A stretch of DNA of 64,000 nucleotides from CAWARU01 sp963784575 (GCA_963784575.1 CAWARU010000001.1:1860001-1924000); one strand, 5' to 3'. Counted from the stretch's first letter, positions 28,601 to 36,645 are shown. The notes: generated from the letters alone by a model not told the origin. Made by a program: numbers and translations.

Positions 28601-28960
28601 GGAAATCGATATCGTCACGGAGAAAAACCCGGCGCATTATCTTGGCAAGTTTTAATAGATGAGTTAGTTGAAGAATTAATCCTCGGATACCTCATGGAAA
28701 GTCCGTTCTCAATCCCAAGTCCAACTGTCGTCCCAAGCCAACCCAAAGTTCAATCCTCTCAAAATCCTTCGGTCTTATCATTAGATGCGAAACCCTTCGT
28801 CCCTGGTTTTCAAATGAGCGCTCAATTAGCAGCAGCCGCATCACCTGCTGACGCCACGCTCACCCGGGTGCCCTCGTACTCTGCTGAAGCTGATGATGGT
28901 TCCGATGATTCCGAATTAGATAAAACTGACAAGCAAGTCATCAAGCGCGTCTTTGAATAA
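25631..28960 (+). CDS. Large ankyrin-repeat protein (1109 aa) with HEPN-like segment
   Basis: Residues about 50-440 hold ankyrin repeats (GKFTPLMGAAQDGRFAIFEYL, GITPLHIASQKGFKAIVDQLL, GNTALITAALAGHYHMVEFL). A linker rich in Lys/Glu/Ser follows. Residues about 745-850 form a helical region with AVRNFIFHEEGE (R809, H814), an R-N-x3-H motif characteristic of HEPN domains. The C-terminal region (about 895-1030) shares NP..., G..L.RL..Y..E and YRH positions with the 1405-aa ankyrin protein. The N terminus is very basic (KQRGGKARNNHKAGKKKG). An SD GGAG precedes the ATG. About 510 bp of this gene (26928-27440) recur at 47741-48255, diverged by a few percent. The gap 28961-29023 holds nothing I can name. 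Confidence 0.85.
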   Translation: MTKQRGGKARNNHKAGKKKGIPELVTHIELIGTLKLDQELTPKRIKELKELCINEALIYHLILYNDVEGVKVLIEKAGVDPNMKNGKFTPLMGAAQDGRFAIFEYLLQRGARLNDLSRHNLSPFFFAVWNNSLEIVKYLVDGLLSKKFEFNVNLKDCDGITPLHIASQKGFKAIVDQLLRIKEIDVEVLDPYGGTSLTLCANKSDKTKIEHIQIANALIKHGADINHKSKIGITPLMLFAVRKQLLGIQLLLQCVRESNKENPIEAVRKFVNEKSKEGIIALISAAQGGNIECAKILIKSGSDINAMTTDGNTALITAALAGHYHMVEFLADGKIEVPGQPDIKVNSDVSIYKKNHDTVLSTLLIGARKHKEAGDLKKLAMALKTAKLIIQKTENINDWVRRVKSNGKQYDVTILTLACQIGNKALIRLLLSKGADMDALIQPKMSDFRSAFTNIKNRETVFPVLLHARFTSICSQYKSAISSQAIQTLIDYLCYNVGFKAMKLSSDDKILINLQTRQMHKLEDQKICQILEIIEESLSKEILLSSDDILNIIREVSLPKLSGTDILPEADIFLQHSSQPESGAPGLITPVDEEPESSVTEPKIKTRGRQAEDIIKRKMEKFARRRALNPEVDINTTIISNGNGIDKTAEKKDKTKKEDSVVKWPLKREDELRKLVSDKGKNQTSVFELTPKKFGIALESLEDVAEEIPDFTLSSNKLDFFGNQVSKEPEKSTVESFNNLFHKLGIAEQLKEVQKILEFKSKMDKLLDKANAEFLITAGLWGAFGLLMEELKKFKANKHFSNDLARAVRNFIFHEEGELLKINPASTLNDLIAMFEKLIHYLKKVCKTEAPRKNAGKLNIKSKAAAKQDKESDQETSKEVTLESMLHEIDSKLFDEIIHRALKKESEDAIPSLQICLQQIKQAETEIQNFQKICQTNPALLDDIHAKPTLFIGLGRTIARLGSYVSEMRRHYFRQYRINGYDNYQHYIEIGNRYRHGEKPGALSWQVLIDELVEELILGYLMESPFSIPSPTVVPSQPKVQSSQNPSVLSLDAKPFVPGFQMSAQLAAAASPADATLTRVPSYSAEADDGSDDSELDKTDKQVIKRVFE

Positions 28961-29023
28961 AATTTCTTCGGCTGAGAATAAAGTCCTTTAACAGCGGAGC
29001 TCCTTTGAAATCGGTAGACGCAC

Positions 29024-29398
29024 TCATAAAAATCCACGGTGTAAATTCGTATGTTCCAAGAGATAATCGAAAGTAATATCTGCGAGCTGAGCCCCCAATA
29101 ACTGTTGCAAACTAGTCAAATGAATATTTCGAAACATGATAAATTGTTCGAGTGTTTTTTTCTTGTCCTTACAAACTGCAACCTCAGTTGAACACTTGTC
29201 TTTTTTATCTTGAGCGGCTGTGATCCTTTGCTTCGTTTCTTGGCTGATCCATAACATCGGCCCCTTAAATATATGCATTTCGAGTGTATATTTTTCACTC
29301 AAACTTTTATATTCAGCTTCTGCTCTGGTTACCGCTTCATCTATCTCTTTGAGTTTCTTTGCTAAATTTTGATCGATTAACTTTACTGTGATTGACAT
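29024..29398 (-). CDS. Hypothetical 124-aa helical protein
   Basis: I place the start at ATG 29398 (MSITVKLIDQN), which has a strong SD (AAGGAGAG); a longer frame to 29551 is not supported. Residues about 10-85 look like a long helical or coiled-coil region (AKKLKEIDEAVTRAEAEYKSLSEKY; TKQRITAAQDKKDKCS). No family recognised. It is convergent with the 1109-aa ankyrin gene. Confidence 0.55.
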   Translation of the reverse strand: MSITVKLIDQNLAKKLKEIDEAVTRAEAEYKSLSEKYTLEMHIFKGPMLWISQETKQRITAAQDKKDKCSTEVAVCKDKKKTLEQFIMFRNIHLTSLQQLLGAQLADITFDYLLEHTNLHRGFL

Positions 29399-29587
29399 AA
29401 TATCTCTCCTTCTAAAAATAATATATTCAAAAACCGCTTCATTGTATATCGATATAGATTTACCCAGCTTCGATAATTCCTTCAAGTTCGCAGAATCATA
29501 ACTTAACTCAGTGATCTGGCCCTTGAGAGCACTTTTGCCTGATATTGTCAATCATGTACCAAGTATCCATTTTTGAAAAATTTGAAA

Positions 29588-31057
29588 TTAATCACTTTTT
29601 TGAAACAGATCTTCTAAAATAACCGTCTTGCATATCATTTCATCCGAATAAATACTTTCAAGCAATCCTCCAGCAGTTATCATGGAAATAAAAATTTGCT
29701 TATCTGTTCTTGTTATTTGTTTAAAAACCTCTAGCTTTCTATTCAATTGTTGCGCATATTGTTTGTCTATTTTGAATGGTTGCTCGGTATACTTTATTTC
29801 ACATAGCGTAATCGCTCCATCTTGTCTATCAAACAACAAATCAATTTGTGCGCCTTGATCTTTAGAACCTTTCCTTGGAACATATCTCCATGGAGATGCT
29901 AGACTTGACTCGTCAATCACTAAAGATTTTTTTATTTGTGACAAATGCTTATAACTAATATTTTCAAACGCATAACCTTGCCAGGAAAAATATTCTGGTT
30001 TTTTAACAAGATCCTTCCAATATCTTCTGATGTTACCCTGTTTTAGTTGGTTTTTTATAGGGTGTACCCACCGGAGATAGAAATAACAAAACTCATCGCT
30101 AATGCGATAAAAGATTCCTAATTTTCTATGACCATAAGGAACAAAACTGCTTATAAAACCCGCATGTTCTAAATTTTCGAGTCGTCTTGTTAAACTCCCT
30201 CCTCCACTGATTAATTTTGTTTTTTCATCAATGAGACTTCTTGATACTCCATCTCTATAAGAGGCAATGAGATTAATAATCTCTTTGTATTGTTCAGAAT
30301 TTTCAAATAGAGAATTAAATACCTCATCAAATTCATCAAAAAACATTCCATTAGACTGAAAAAATAAATTATCTACATTCTGTTCAATTGAATATCTTTT
30401 TTTTATATTCTTTAAATAGAATGGAATTCCGCCCATCACCATATACAGTTTACAAATTTGTTGATGCGTACAAGAATAGCCTAAATGTTTAAGATATAGC
30501 GAGGAATCATGTAAATCAAAGGGTACCAGATTTATTTTCCTAGAAACTCTATTATGCAAACCACCTCGATTTTTAATGATTTTCTTTATGATCCATGAAG
30601 CTGATGAACCGCATACAATTAATTTAATACGTGGATCGTTGCTCCAATACCTATTCCAAAAATATTCTATTGCTGAAAGGATGCCAGATTTTCGAGTTGC
30701 CATCCAAGGCAATTCGTCAAAAAAGAGAATGATCTTTTCTTTGCCACGTATCTGTGTAATTGCTCTCGTTAATTCATCAAAAGCAGTCATCCAATCAGTC
30801 GGCGCTTTAAGATGAGCTCCACCATAAAAAGTATTACCCAGTTCTTTAGCAAACCGGGATAATTGTTTATCTAGAGATCCTTTATATATTCCTGTCGTTT
30901 GAAAATATTTACCTTTCTTATCTTGAAAAAAGCTCCTTATAAGATAAGTTTTCCCAACCCTCCTACGTCCATAAATAGCAATAAACTCAGCCTCATTGGA
31001 TTTGTAGGCATCTTCAAGTTCTATTTTCTCATTAATTCGTCCGATAATACTGCTCAT
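29588..31057 (-). CDS. AAA+ ATPase with C-terminal DUF234/PD-(D/E)XK-like nuclease segment
   Basis: A 489-aa protein of the ATPase_2/DUF234 family. Walker A is AIYGRRRVGKTYLI (residues about 28-41), Walker B is KIILFFDELPWMA, and the sensor region is KLIVCGSSASWI. A winged-helix-like middle part follows (SLIDEKTKLISGGGSLTRRLENLEHAGFI). The C-terminal QIDLLFDRQDGAITLCEIKYTEQPF has the D...ExK pattern of PD-(D/E)XK nucleases. These proteins are widespread in archaea and anaerobes and often mobile; their function is poorly known. About 75 bp upstream of the start are two copies of a palindromic site that may control it. Confidence 0.8.
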   Translation of the reverse strand: MSSIIGRINEKIELEDAYKSNEAEFIAIYGRRRVGKTYLIRSFFQDKKGKYFQTTGIYKGSLDKQLSRFAKELGNTFYGGAHLKAPTDWMTAFDELTRAITQIRGKEKIILFFDELPWMATRKSGILSAIEYFWNRYWSNDPRIKLIVCGSSASWIIKKIIKNRGGLHNRVSRKINLVPFDLHDSSLYLKHLGYSCTHQQICKLYMVMGGIPFYLKNIKKRYSIEQNVDNLFFQSNGMFFDEFDEVFNSLFENSEQYKEIINLIASYRDGVSRSLIDEKTKLISGGGSLTRRLENLEHAGFISSFVPYGHRKLGIFYRISDEFCYFYLRWVHPIKNQLKQGNIRRYWKDLVKKPEYFSWQGYAFENISYKHLSQIKKSLVIDESSLASPWRYVPRKGSKDQGAQIDLLFDRQDGAITLCEIKYTEQPFKIDKQYAQQLNRKLEVFKQITRTDKQIFISMITAGGLLESIYSDEMICKTVILEDLFQKSD

Positions 31058-31131
31058 AATACCCTATAATCCCTCATTAAATTATACTTCGATTGATTGA
31101 ATATACACATGTTTTTCAAAAAGAATAAAAA

Positions 31132-31228
31132 TTTACTCGGCCACGAATAAGTATCCTATAAGTGGCCGACTAAAGCAAGAATTAAGTTTACTCGGCCATT
31201 TATAAAGCTGTTATATATGACCGAGTAA
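31132..31228. promoter_or_regulatory. Duplicated palindromic operator-like sites (TTTACTCGGCCA family)
   Basis: Four copies of a 12-13 bp motif occur as two inverted pairs. TTTACTCGGCCAC (31132-31144) faces GTGGCCGACTAAA (31162-31174). TTTACTCGGCCAT (31187-31199) faces ATGACCGAGTAA (31217-31228). Both pairs have a 17-bp spacer and the pairs are 12 bp apart. They lie between the ATPase start (31057) and the IS110 remnant. Likely dimer-binding operators or recombination sites; the function is inferred. Confidence 0.65.
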
Positions 31229-31323
31229 CACATTAAAATTGCCAAATCATTAAAACAGTATTGGTGTATATACAAATTTAGAATCTTGACTAAATCTAAC
31301 TATATTTTCTGATCTGATCTAAC

Positions 31324-31693
31324 GGTATGGAACCATCCCCCTTTAAATACGGCTTATAAAGAGCCAAAATGGTTGAGTTATTACACCATTTAACAAAGAA
31401 GGAGGGTCCAATGAGTAATGTTACATTATTAGGTATTGATCTTCCAAAAAATGTATTTCAACTGCATGGCGTAGATTCGAAAGGAAATACTTTGTTAAGA
31501 AAGAAGATTAGTCGTGCAAAGCTTTTGGAAACAATCGCTAACTTGCCATCCTGCACTATTGTTATGGAAGCCTGTGGAGGAGAGACGCGAATACCATTAG
31601 GGCCAGGTATCATACCTAAGGCCGGATACATGACAGCACTCATTTCTATGTTGCAGGAAAATTATCCTTTACAAACGGGATGGGTCCATACAT
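31324..31693 (+). mobile_element. Internally deleted IS110-family remnant
   Basis: The left end (31324-31372: GGAACCATCCCCC, then GAGCCAAAATGGTT) and the first roughly 55 codons of a transposase (from ATG 31411, LLGIDLPKNVFQLHGVDSKG ... TIVMEACGG) match the intact IS110 copies at 46191-47652 and 48269-49730. After MEACGG the sequence jumps straight to the element's other end (31574-31693, matching the non-coding terminus through GGGTCCATACAT). About 1.1 kb of the interior is missing. It can no longer encode a transposase, but both ends remain. Confidence 0.85.
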
Positions 31694-31797
31694 GACCCCA
31701 ATGGTCCCACAAAAAATACCTGAACATTTACAAAAAATTTAACGAAATTTTTGAGTACGGTTAAAATATTGCTTTATTATAGATTCACTATTGATAA

Positions 31798-33510
31798 TTA
31801 AGAAAATTTTTTGGTCTTCCTGTTTTCTTTATCAAGTTTCTTATCATCACTGTCACTGGTTTCTGCATCACTATCCCTGGTTGCTGCATCTGTAATCGAA
31901 GTTACTACTGCTCCTGTTGTAAGGGGTACTTTTGGTGTTGTCTTCGGTAATTCACGAGCAATGACTTGGTCATGCAATTTCTTTTTATCGCTGTACAATG
32001 TCAATATTTTTTGAATTACAGTATCAGGGAGTTCTGATCTCGGCAACCCTCCTTCAATCACTAAATTCTTAAGGCTTCGTGTCAAAGCAAGTGTTGTCAA
32101 TGTGATCCTGGGAGTGAGAATTTGCTGGATTTCTCCCAGTCTTTTGATGGCCCTCTCAAAGGTTCGCTGAACAAATAGTCTGTCAGAATGCAGAGGTAGG
32201 ATTGCACTTGCATTTACTTTATCAGCATCAAAGCCAAGCAAGCCACTTAATTCTACGATATTTTGATTTTTTGTTATGGCTTTAACGAGGGATGGAAAAA
32301 CTGCCGAATCTAACTTACCTATATTGTAAAGCTTCTCAGTATAATCCTTCCATAATTGAATTGAATACAATGATTTGTTCTTAGCTATTGCCTCGCAGAG
32401 AGCTATGAAATCTCCATGATGTAGAAAGTTGTCACAATCAAGTTTCCGTATGGTGGTGGTTTTCTCAATGACATCCGATAAACATTTAAAAATGTCCTTT
32501 TTGATATTTCCAGAAAGTCTCAAGGAAAGTGAATAAATTGATGTATTGTTTTCAAGAACTTTACAAAGCCTCGTAAAGAAATCATTTTGTGGATGTATTT
32601 TAAATGAATCTTCTCCGATGACCATGCTCAATGAACATATGCGATTATCCACAATAAGCTTCAGAATATTATTAAAGTCTTCTTCCTTGTAGTCTGATAT
32701 GTAATCTATAGAGAGATTGAAACGGTAGTGGATTGATCTACAAACAATATTAAAACGCTCGGTTGAAAGTTTATCGACAGGAACGAAACGTCCTTCAGAA
32801 GAATCTGGTGAAAGTTCTACAGCCCGATAGCTTAAATGGAGAGGTATTTGGCAGTCAGACAGCATTTTTGTGAACAGATTAAAGCAATCTTCATTAAGTA
32901 TTTTCAGATCGTTGCAAGGAATGGACAAGCATTTTCTATGTTTACTTATCATTGAAGTGAATACTCTTGCTCTGCGCTTCTCTGTCAATTTATTCAAATA
33001 TGCGCCAAATGGCAAAGGCGCGGTTTGATTGTATGCAAGGGCTTCAAAGAGTCGTTCAAATTGGTCATCATCTAGCGTGAGTGTTCTTTCGTAGTTAAAA
33101 ATAAGATCGAATGAATGGCGCGCTTTTTTGAGCGCTCTTAGGATTTCTGAAAAAAGCTCAGGATCAATTTTAGAAAGATCGATTTTATTACCAAAATCAT
33201 CAGTAAGCTGTGGCAAGTCCATAGAAAATCTAAGTGTAGATGGTCTTAGCACTGACATTGCTACGAAAACTTTCAGGAATGCTATGAAACGCTTTTGGCC
33301 AATGGGTAGGAAAGATCCTGGCAAATAAACGTTTTCCAATATTGTGCTCTCTGAAATCGCTTTGAGAAATTCTGTGAATTGTTCATCTAACATCTCTTTC
33401 AATGTTTTGATTGTATTTTCATTATCAAAGCTCCAGCCAGCATCTCTCAAACTGGTTAAGCTTAGATCTTTTTCTTGAAGCCCTTCTCTGATTTGTTGTA
33501 CTGTTAACAT
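31798..33510 (-). CDS. 570-aa protein with ribonuclease-inhibitor-like leucine-rich repeats
   Basis: Irregular LRR-type units resembling the ribonuclease-inhibitor class appear in the middle and C-terminal half (LCKVLENNTSIYSLSLRL, LSDVIEKTTTIRKLDCDNF, LCEAIAKNKSLYSIQLW, LVKAITKNQNIVELSGL). The N-terminal part has similar helices (FLKAISESTILENVYLPGSF; ILRALKKARHSFDLIF). The C-terminal 50 residues are Thr/Asp/Lys-rich and disordered (TRDSDAETSDSDDKKLDKEN). The start at 33510 is a TTG (MLTVQQIREG). No membrane segments or signal peptide. This type of protein is common among secreted effectors of Legionellales; that role is inferred. Confidence 0.65.
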   Translation of the reverse strand: MLTVQQIREGLQEKDLSLTSLRDAGWSFDNENTIKTLKEMLDEQFTEFLKAISESTILENVYLPGSFLPIGQKRFIAFLKVFVAMSVLRPSTLRFSMDLPQLTDDFGNKIDLSKIDPELFSEILRALKKARHSFDLIFNYERTLTLDDDQFERLFEALAYNQTAPLPFGAYLNKLTEKRRARVFTSMISKHRKCLSIPCNDLKILNEDCFNLFTKMLSDCQIPLHLSYRAVELSPDSSEGRFVPVDKLSTERFNIVCRSIHYRFNLSIDYISDYKEEDFNNILKLIVDNRICSLSMVIGEDSFKIHPQNDFFTRLCKVLENNTSIYSLSLRLSGNIKKDIFKCLSDVIEKTTTIRKLDCDNFLHHGDFIALCEAIAKNKSLYSIQLWKDYTEKLYNIGKLDSAVFPSLVKAITKNQNIVELSGLLGFDADKVNASAILPLHSDRLFVQRTFERAIKRLGEIQQILTPRITLTTLALTRSLKNLVIEGGLPRSELPDTVIQKILTLYSDKKKLHDQVIARELPKTTPKVPLTTGAVVTSITDAATRDSDAETSDSDDKKLDKENRKTKKFS

Positions 33511-33675
33511 ATTATATCTCTCAATATTAATTTATCTATATAACTTATAACTAATTAACGTTTTGTAATTAATTATCTCCATGCTCATAGAACATTTGCG
33601 ATTGCTGAGACAATAACACAGGATTTTCAAAAAATACAGAACTATTACGAATAAGGTATCAGTATTTCAATCATT

Positions 33676-33978
33676 TTAACAATTCTTCTTCACCAATTTA
33701 TTTCTATATATCTTTTGTTTCAAAGAAATGGGATCCTCAATAATTTTCATTTTCTCAATTTTATTTAATTTTTTAATAAACCTTTCTATTTTCATTGCTA
33801 AAGATTTTTTTCCATAAATTGGTCATACTTGCGCCACTAAATGGGGTTGAAAACTCCTCGTATACTTTGCGGCAGTTCCAAGAACATGAGAGCGATATCG
33901 CCTAATAAGATCGGTTGTGTAACCTACATATAGGCTATTATTATTGCACAATAAAATGAACACCCAAAAATCAGGCAT
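33676..33978 (-). pseudogene. GIY-YIG nuclease (UPF0213-like) broken by an in-frame TGA
   Basis: From ATG 33978 the frame reads PDFWVFILLCNNNSLYVGYT (GIY-YIG type core) and LIRRYRSHVLGTAAKYTRSF, then hits TGA at 33823-33825. The same frame continues after it with PIYGKKSLAMKIERFIKK and ends at TAA 33676-33678, giving about 100 codons, the normal family length. In relatives I recall, a tryptophan usually stands where the TGA is (...WPI.G..S.ALKIERFIK), so a single TGG-to-TGA change explains the break. It is most likely a recent pseudogene. Confidence 0.7.
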
Positions 33979-34022
33979 TTTTCTCTCAAAAAAAGATATT
34001 ATATATCGAAAAGTACGAATAC

Positions 34023-34215
34023 TGGAAGGTTGGAGTCGGGTCCTGAGTGATCGACGCAAAAATACTTACCCTGACTCCAACAACTTTGAATAGTAGGAGT
34101 AGCATAGCATGGTATCGAAATGGCCTTTTCTATAAGGTTGGAGGTTGGGGACGGTTCCATTGAGAGAGATAAGCTAGCTTATCGCTCCCATAGACCCGTC
34201 CCCAACAAAGTTCGC
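34023..34215. repeat. Cluster of short GAC(C/T)CCAAC-type motifs at an island boundary
   Basis: The motif family GACYCCAAC occurs several times here in both orientations (about 34027-34040, 34071-34084, 34137-34152, 34193-34206 and 34212-34225), together with AGATAAGCTAGCTTATCGCT at 34168-34187. Similar pieces lie 3' of immunity genes at about 42189-42232, 42690-42708, 43609-43650 and 49795-49814. The segment 34049-34080 also recurs inverted at 39960-39989. No gene is visible in 34060-34264. Confidence 0.6.
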
Positions 34216-34264
34216 CCCCAACAACCCTCACAAAAATCCACAATGGCTTCAATTGCTTTTCTCA

Positions 34265-34519
34265 TCAATAATCCAAATTTATATGGCGACCTGCGATTAA
34301 ATCATCTGCAATTTCGTTTAGCCGCTCATAAGAAAAAGCGAATTCAGGCCCTAGCTCCATCTTGTTTAAAGTCAATAATATATGATCAAATTCATCATCA
34401 TTAATCTCTTCAATATGTTTCAAATACATTTCATACGCCCAATATCCAATGTCAACAACATTTTGTTTTTTAGTCACTCTTTCTTTTAACTCGGTTCCGA
34501 ATTGAATTCTAGTGTACAT
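34265..34519 (-). CDS. Probable immunity protein (84 aa) of orphan toxin module 1
   Basis: A small acidic helical protein (YTRIQFGTELKERVTKKQNV; LLTLNKMELGPEFAFSYERL). A homologue of the same length, at roughly half identity, lies at 44207-44461 in exactly the same position after a related toxin gene. The start overlaps the toxin stop by one base (TAATG), so the two are coupled. Small proteins with ILxxLxxMExGxEFxxSYxEL patterns are often found as immunity proteins in polymorphic toxin loci; I do not assign a Pfam number. Function is inferred from position and co-divergence with the toxin tip. Confidence 0.7.
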   Translation of the reverse strand: MYTRIQFGTELKERVTKKQNVVDIGYWAYEMYLKHIEEINDDEFDHILLTLNKMELGPEFAFSYERLNEIADDLIAGRHINLDY

Positions 34520-36303
34520 TACTGTTGACCCCTTGGAAACTTAGAAAATGCTTCTAATTCAACTTTCGTAGGAGGATAATGTTGACAAGAAATAGACCGC
34601 CCATCAATCATTTTTGGATGAATTCTATTAACATTTCCTTTTTGATCATAAGATTCTATCCAAGAACGAACTTGGCCAGTTATTGGATTATGTTCTGTTA
34701 CATAAGAAGCTCCTCTAGTTGGACCAGGAATATTTGACGGCTGTTCAGCAGCATAATATCGAATCCTGCCATCAGAAAATTTTTGAGTTCTGACAGCTGT
34801 TTTTTGTGCTTTTTGTAAAGCAAGCATTTTCTGATTTAAGGCAGCTTGGGCATTAACGTTAGTAGGATTATACGCTGAACTTGTACCTGAATTTGGATTG
34901 GTTACCCTGACTTCTGGAGAGGATACCAATTTTCTGTCTTTAGGAAGTTCATTATATTGCTTATGAGGAAAGAGTCCATGAGGTCTAGAAGTTTTTGGGA
35001 ATTTTACTTTTGTGATTCCTGAAAAAATTACAAGAATTGAACCAATTCCAGCTTTGTCTTCTTTGCTTAATCCATATTCATCACACAGCTTTGATAATTC
35101 AGAAGTAACTTCTTGAGCATGATGTGAAAGTTCTTGCCTTTCTTTATCAATATTTGTGCGCGTGACTTTTGATCCTGCATGCAGTGCTGCCTCCTGTATT
35201 ACACCAGGAGTTTGTGCGACAATATCCATTAACATCGCTGCTCTGGGATTTTCGTCTCTTAACTTCTGTATTGCACTGCCTGCTTCCGCTGCTACTTTTA
35301 AGGTTGATCTTCCAACAGCGCGGCATATTTGTCTAAATATTCCTGTTTCTGAAGTGTTTGTTGCCAACACATGACTCATTTTGATTGGTAAATAGTGGTC
35401 ATTGATAGTTGGAGCATGTGGAAAACGATAACTGTCTCTATCTCTAGTTATGAATGAGCCGAAGTAGGTGTTCGAACAAGCCTGACTAACCCAAGGTAAA
35501 ATGGGAGTGGCATTATAGCTTAGAAGAGGAGAAGTATAATCAGATAGATATAGCTCCCTAGGACTATTTGATAAAACATAGGATGAATCACTATAACCGC
35601 CAAACATTTGAATGGGATAATAATCAGAGGTTTTAAATGAGGTTAATCCGACTAATCCGAAGCTAGTTAAGAAGTCTTGCCTTCGCCAATCAATAGCGGG
35701 GGTATAAAATTCTGACAATTTTTCAGTCCCTAAGCGAGGTTTCGATGTTACTGTCCAGCCATTTGCATAAGTTTGCAGTGCAGGGATCGCTGGAACTTCA
35801 AATATTACCACAGAATTGTTTGTTGAATTAAGCATGAAATCTATTTTAGTGCCAACAAAGTCATCATACGATCTTAATTTCGAAGTTGAGAAAATTGGGA
35901 TTTGATGGTCTCTATTCCTAACTTCAGAAAATCTAGATGCAGATTTCGTTCTAATTCTAACAGGTCTGGTTGCTGCCTCTATTTGTCTAAGAGGAGAAAA
36001 ATCACGTGCGTGATATTCTAAACGACCAAGTATTCCGCCTTTGGTAGTGGAATTTATTCCAGATTCTGAACTTAACTCTTCTTTAGGTACTGTGGCGGCA
36101 TAAGCGGGTCGAATAAACGAGAAGGAGTGTCCTTGCATTTCTGAAGGTTTTGAAATTTCAGAGAATGGCTTAAGATAGTTATGTTCTCTAGACTCTTTCA
36201 TTATGGTTTCAAAAGCAGATTTTGGTTTGGTAGCTGGTTCTCGGAATTCAGCTGTAAGTGTTACTTTTTCGGGATCAGCTGTTCCATTACATTCTTTCAA
36301 CAA
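34519..36303 (-). CDS. Orphan polymorphic-toxin C-terminal module 1 (5'-truncated)
   Basis: Up to 594 aa from a TTG at 36303, but the frame is open to about 36425 without ATG, where it still matches the 1759-aa toxin (HTNGVAKPSQ versus HTDKVAKPSQ). It is therefore a toxin gene lacking its N-terminal delivery part. An internal ATG at 36201 (MKESREHNYL) is the first ATG in frame. Shared segments are LRSYDDFVGTKID and AGSAIQKLRDENPRAAMLMD, the pre-toxin block. The last about 80 residues (DGRIRYYAAEQPS; GASYVTEHNPITGQVRSW; SYDQKGNVNRIHPKM; QHYPPT) form a compact toxin-like domain whose family I cannot name. The 5' part is nearly identical in DNA to 44880-46171, while the tip differs. The immunity gene follows at once. 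Possibly silent. Confidence 0.75.
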   Translation of the reverse strand: MLKECNGTADPEKVTLTAEFREPATKPKSAFETIMKESREHNYLKPFSEISKPSEMQGHSFSFIRPAYAATVPKEELSSESGINSTTKGGILGRLEYHARDFSPLRQIEAATRPVRIRTKSASRFSEVRNRDHQIPIFSTSKLRSYDDFVGTKIDFMLNSTNNSVVIFEVPAIPALQTYANGWTVTSKPRLGTEKLSEFYTPAIDWRRQDFLTSFGLVGLTSFKTSDYYPIQMFGGYSDSSYVLSNSPRELYLSDYTSPLLSYNATPILPWVSQACSNTYFGSFITRDRDSYRFPHAPTINDHYLPIKMSHVLATNTSETGIFRQICRAVGRSTLKVAAEAGSAIQKLRDENPRAAMLMDIVAQTPGVIQEAALHAGSKVTRTNIDKERQELSHHAQEVTSELSKLCDEYGLSKEDKAGIGSILVIFSGITKVKFPKTSRPHGLFPHKQYNELPKDRKLVSSPEVRVTNPNSGTSSAYNPTNVNAQAALNQKMLALQKAQKTAVRTQKFSDGRIRYYAAEQPSNIPGPTRGASYVTEHNPITGQVRSWIESYDQKGNVNRIHPKMIDGRSISCQHYPPTKVELEAFSKFPRGQQ

Positions 36304-36560
36304 TTTCTTTATTGCTCCAGTTTTTTCTGCAACAAGAGGCTTTGAATATTTTGAGGTTGGTTTTCTATTTCCTTGCTTGGAGTTAGTTTGCTGGGAAGGC
36401 TTTGCTACCCCATTAGTGTGTTTGTGTTGTTATGTATCAATTTATTTTAGGCAGAAGAAGCAGTTTCATTTCGCGATAAATTAAATCTTATAATTCAGCA
36501 TTCCTTAAAATACCACGAAACAAAATTTATTTATTATTATATACACCTATTGTTAATAGT

Positions 36561-36645
36561 GATTGATCTCTCTAAATATTTTGAAGGAACAGATCAGAGA
36601 TCCTCCTCTCAAAATAAGTGGATTAAAAAAAAGGAGAGATCAATC
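36561..36645 (+). promoter_or_regulatory. 12-bp perfect inverted repeat that would bury the SD of the zinc-ribbon gene
   Basis: GATTGATCTCTC (36561-36572) is the exact complement of GAGAGATCAATC (36634-36645). The right arm contains most of the SD (AAGGAGAG, 36631-36638) and ends directly at the ATG (36646). In a transcript that starts upstream of 36561 the SD would be paired, while a transcript starting inside the loop would be translated. The rest of 36426-36560 is AT-rich with no gene seen. Confidence 0.6.

Noticed and set aside
31132..31228. CRISPR array formed by the TTTACTCGGCCA repeats
   Set aside because: There are only four copies, in alternating orientation, 12-13 bp long with 12-17 bp spacers, and no cas genes.
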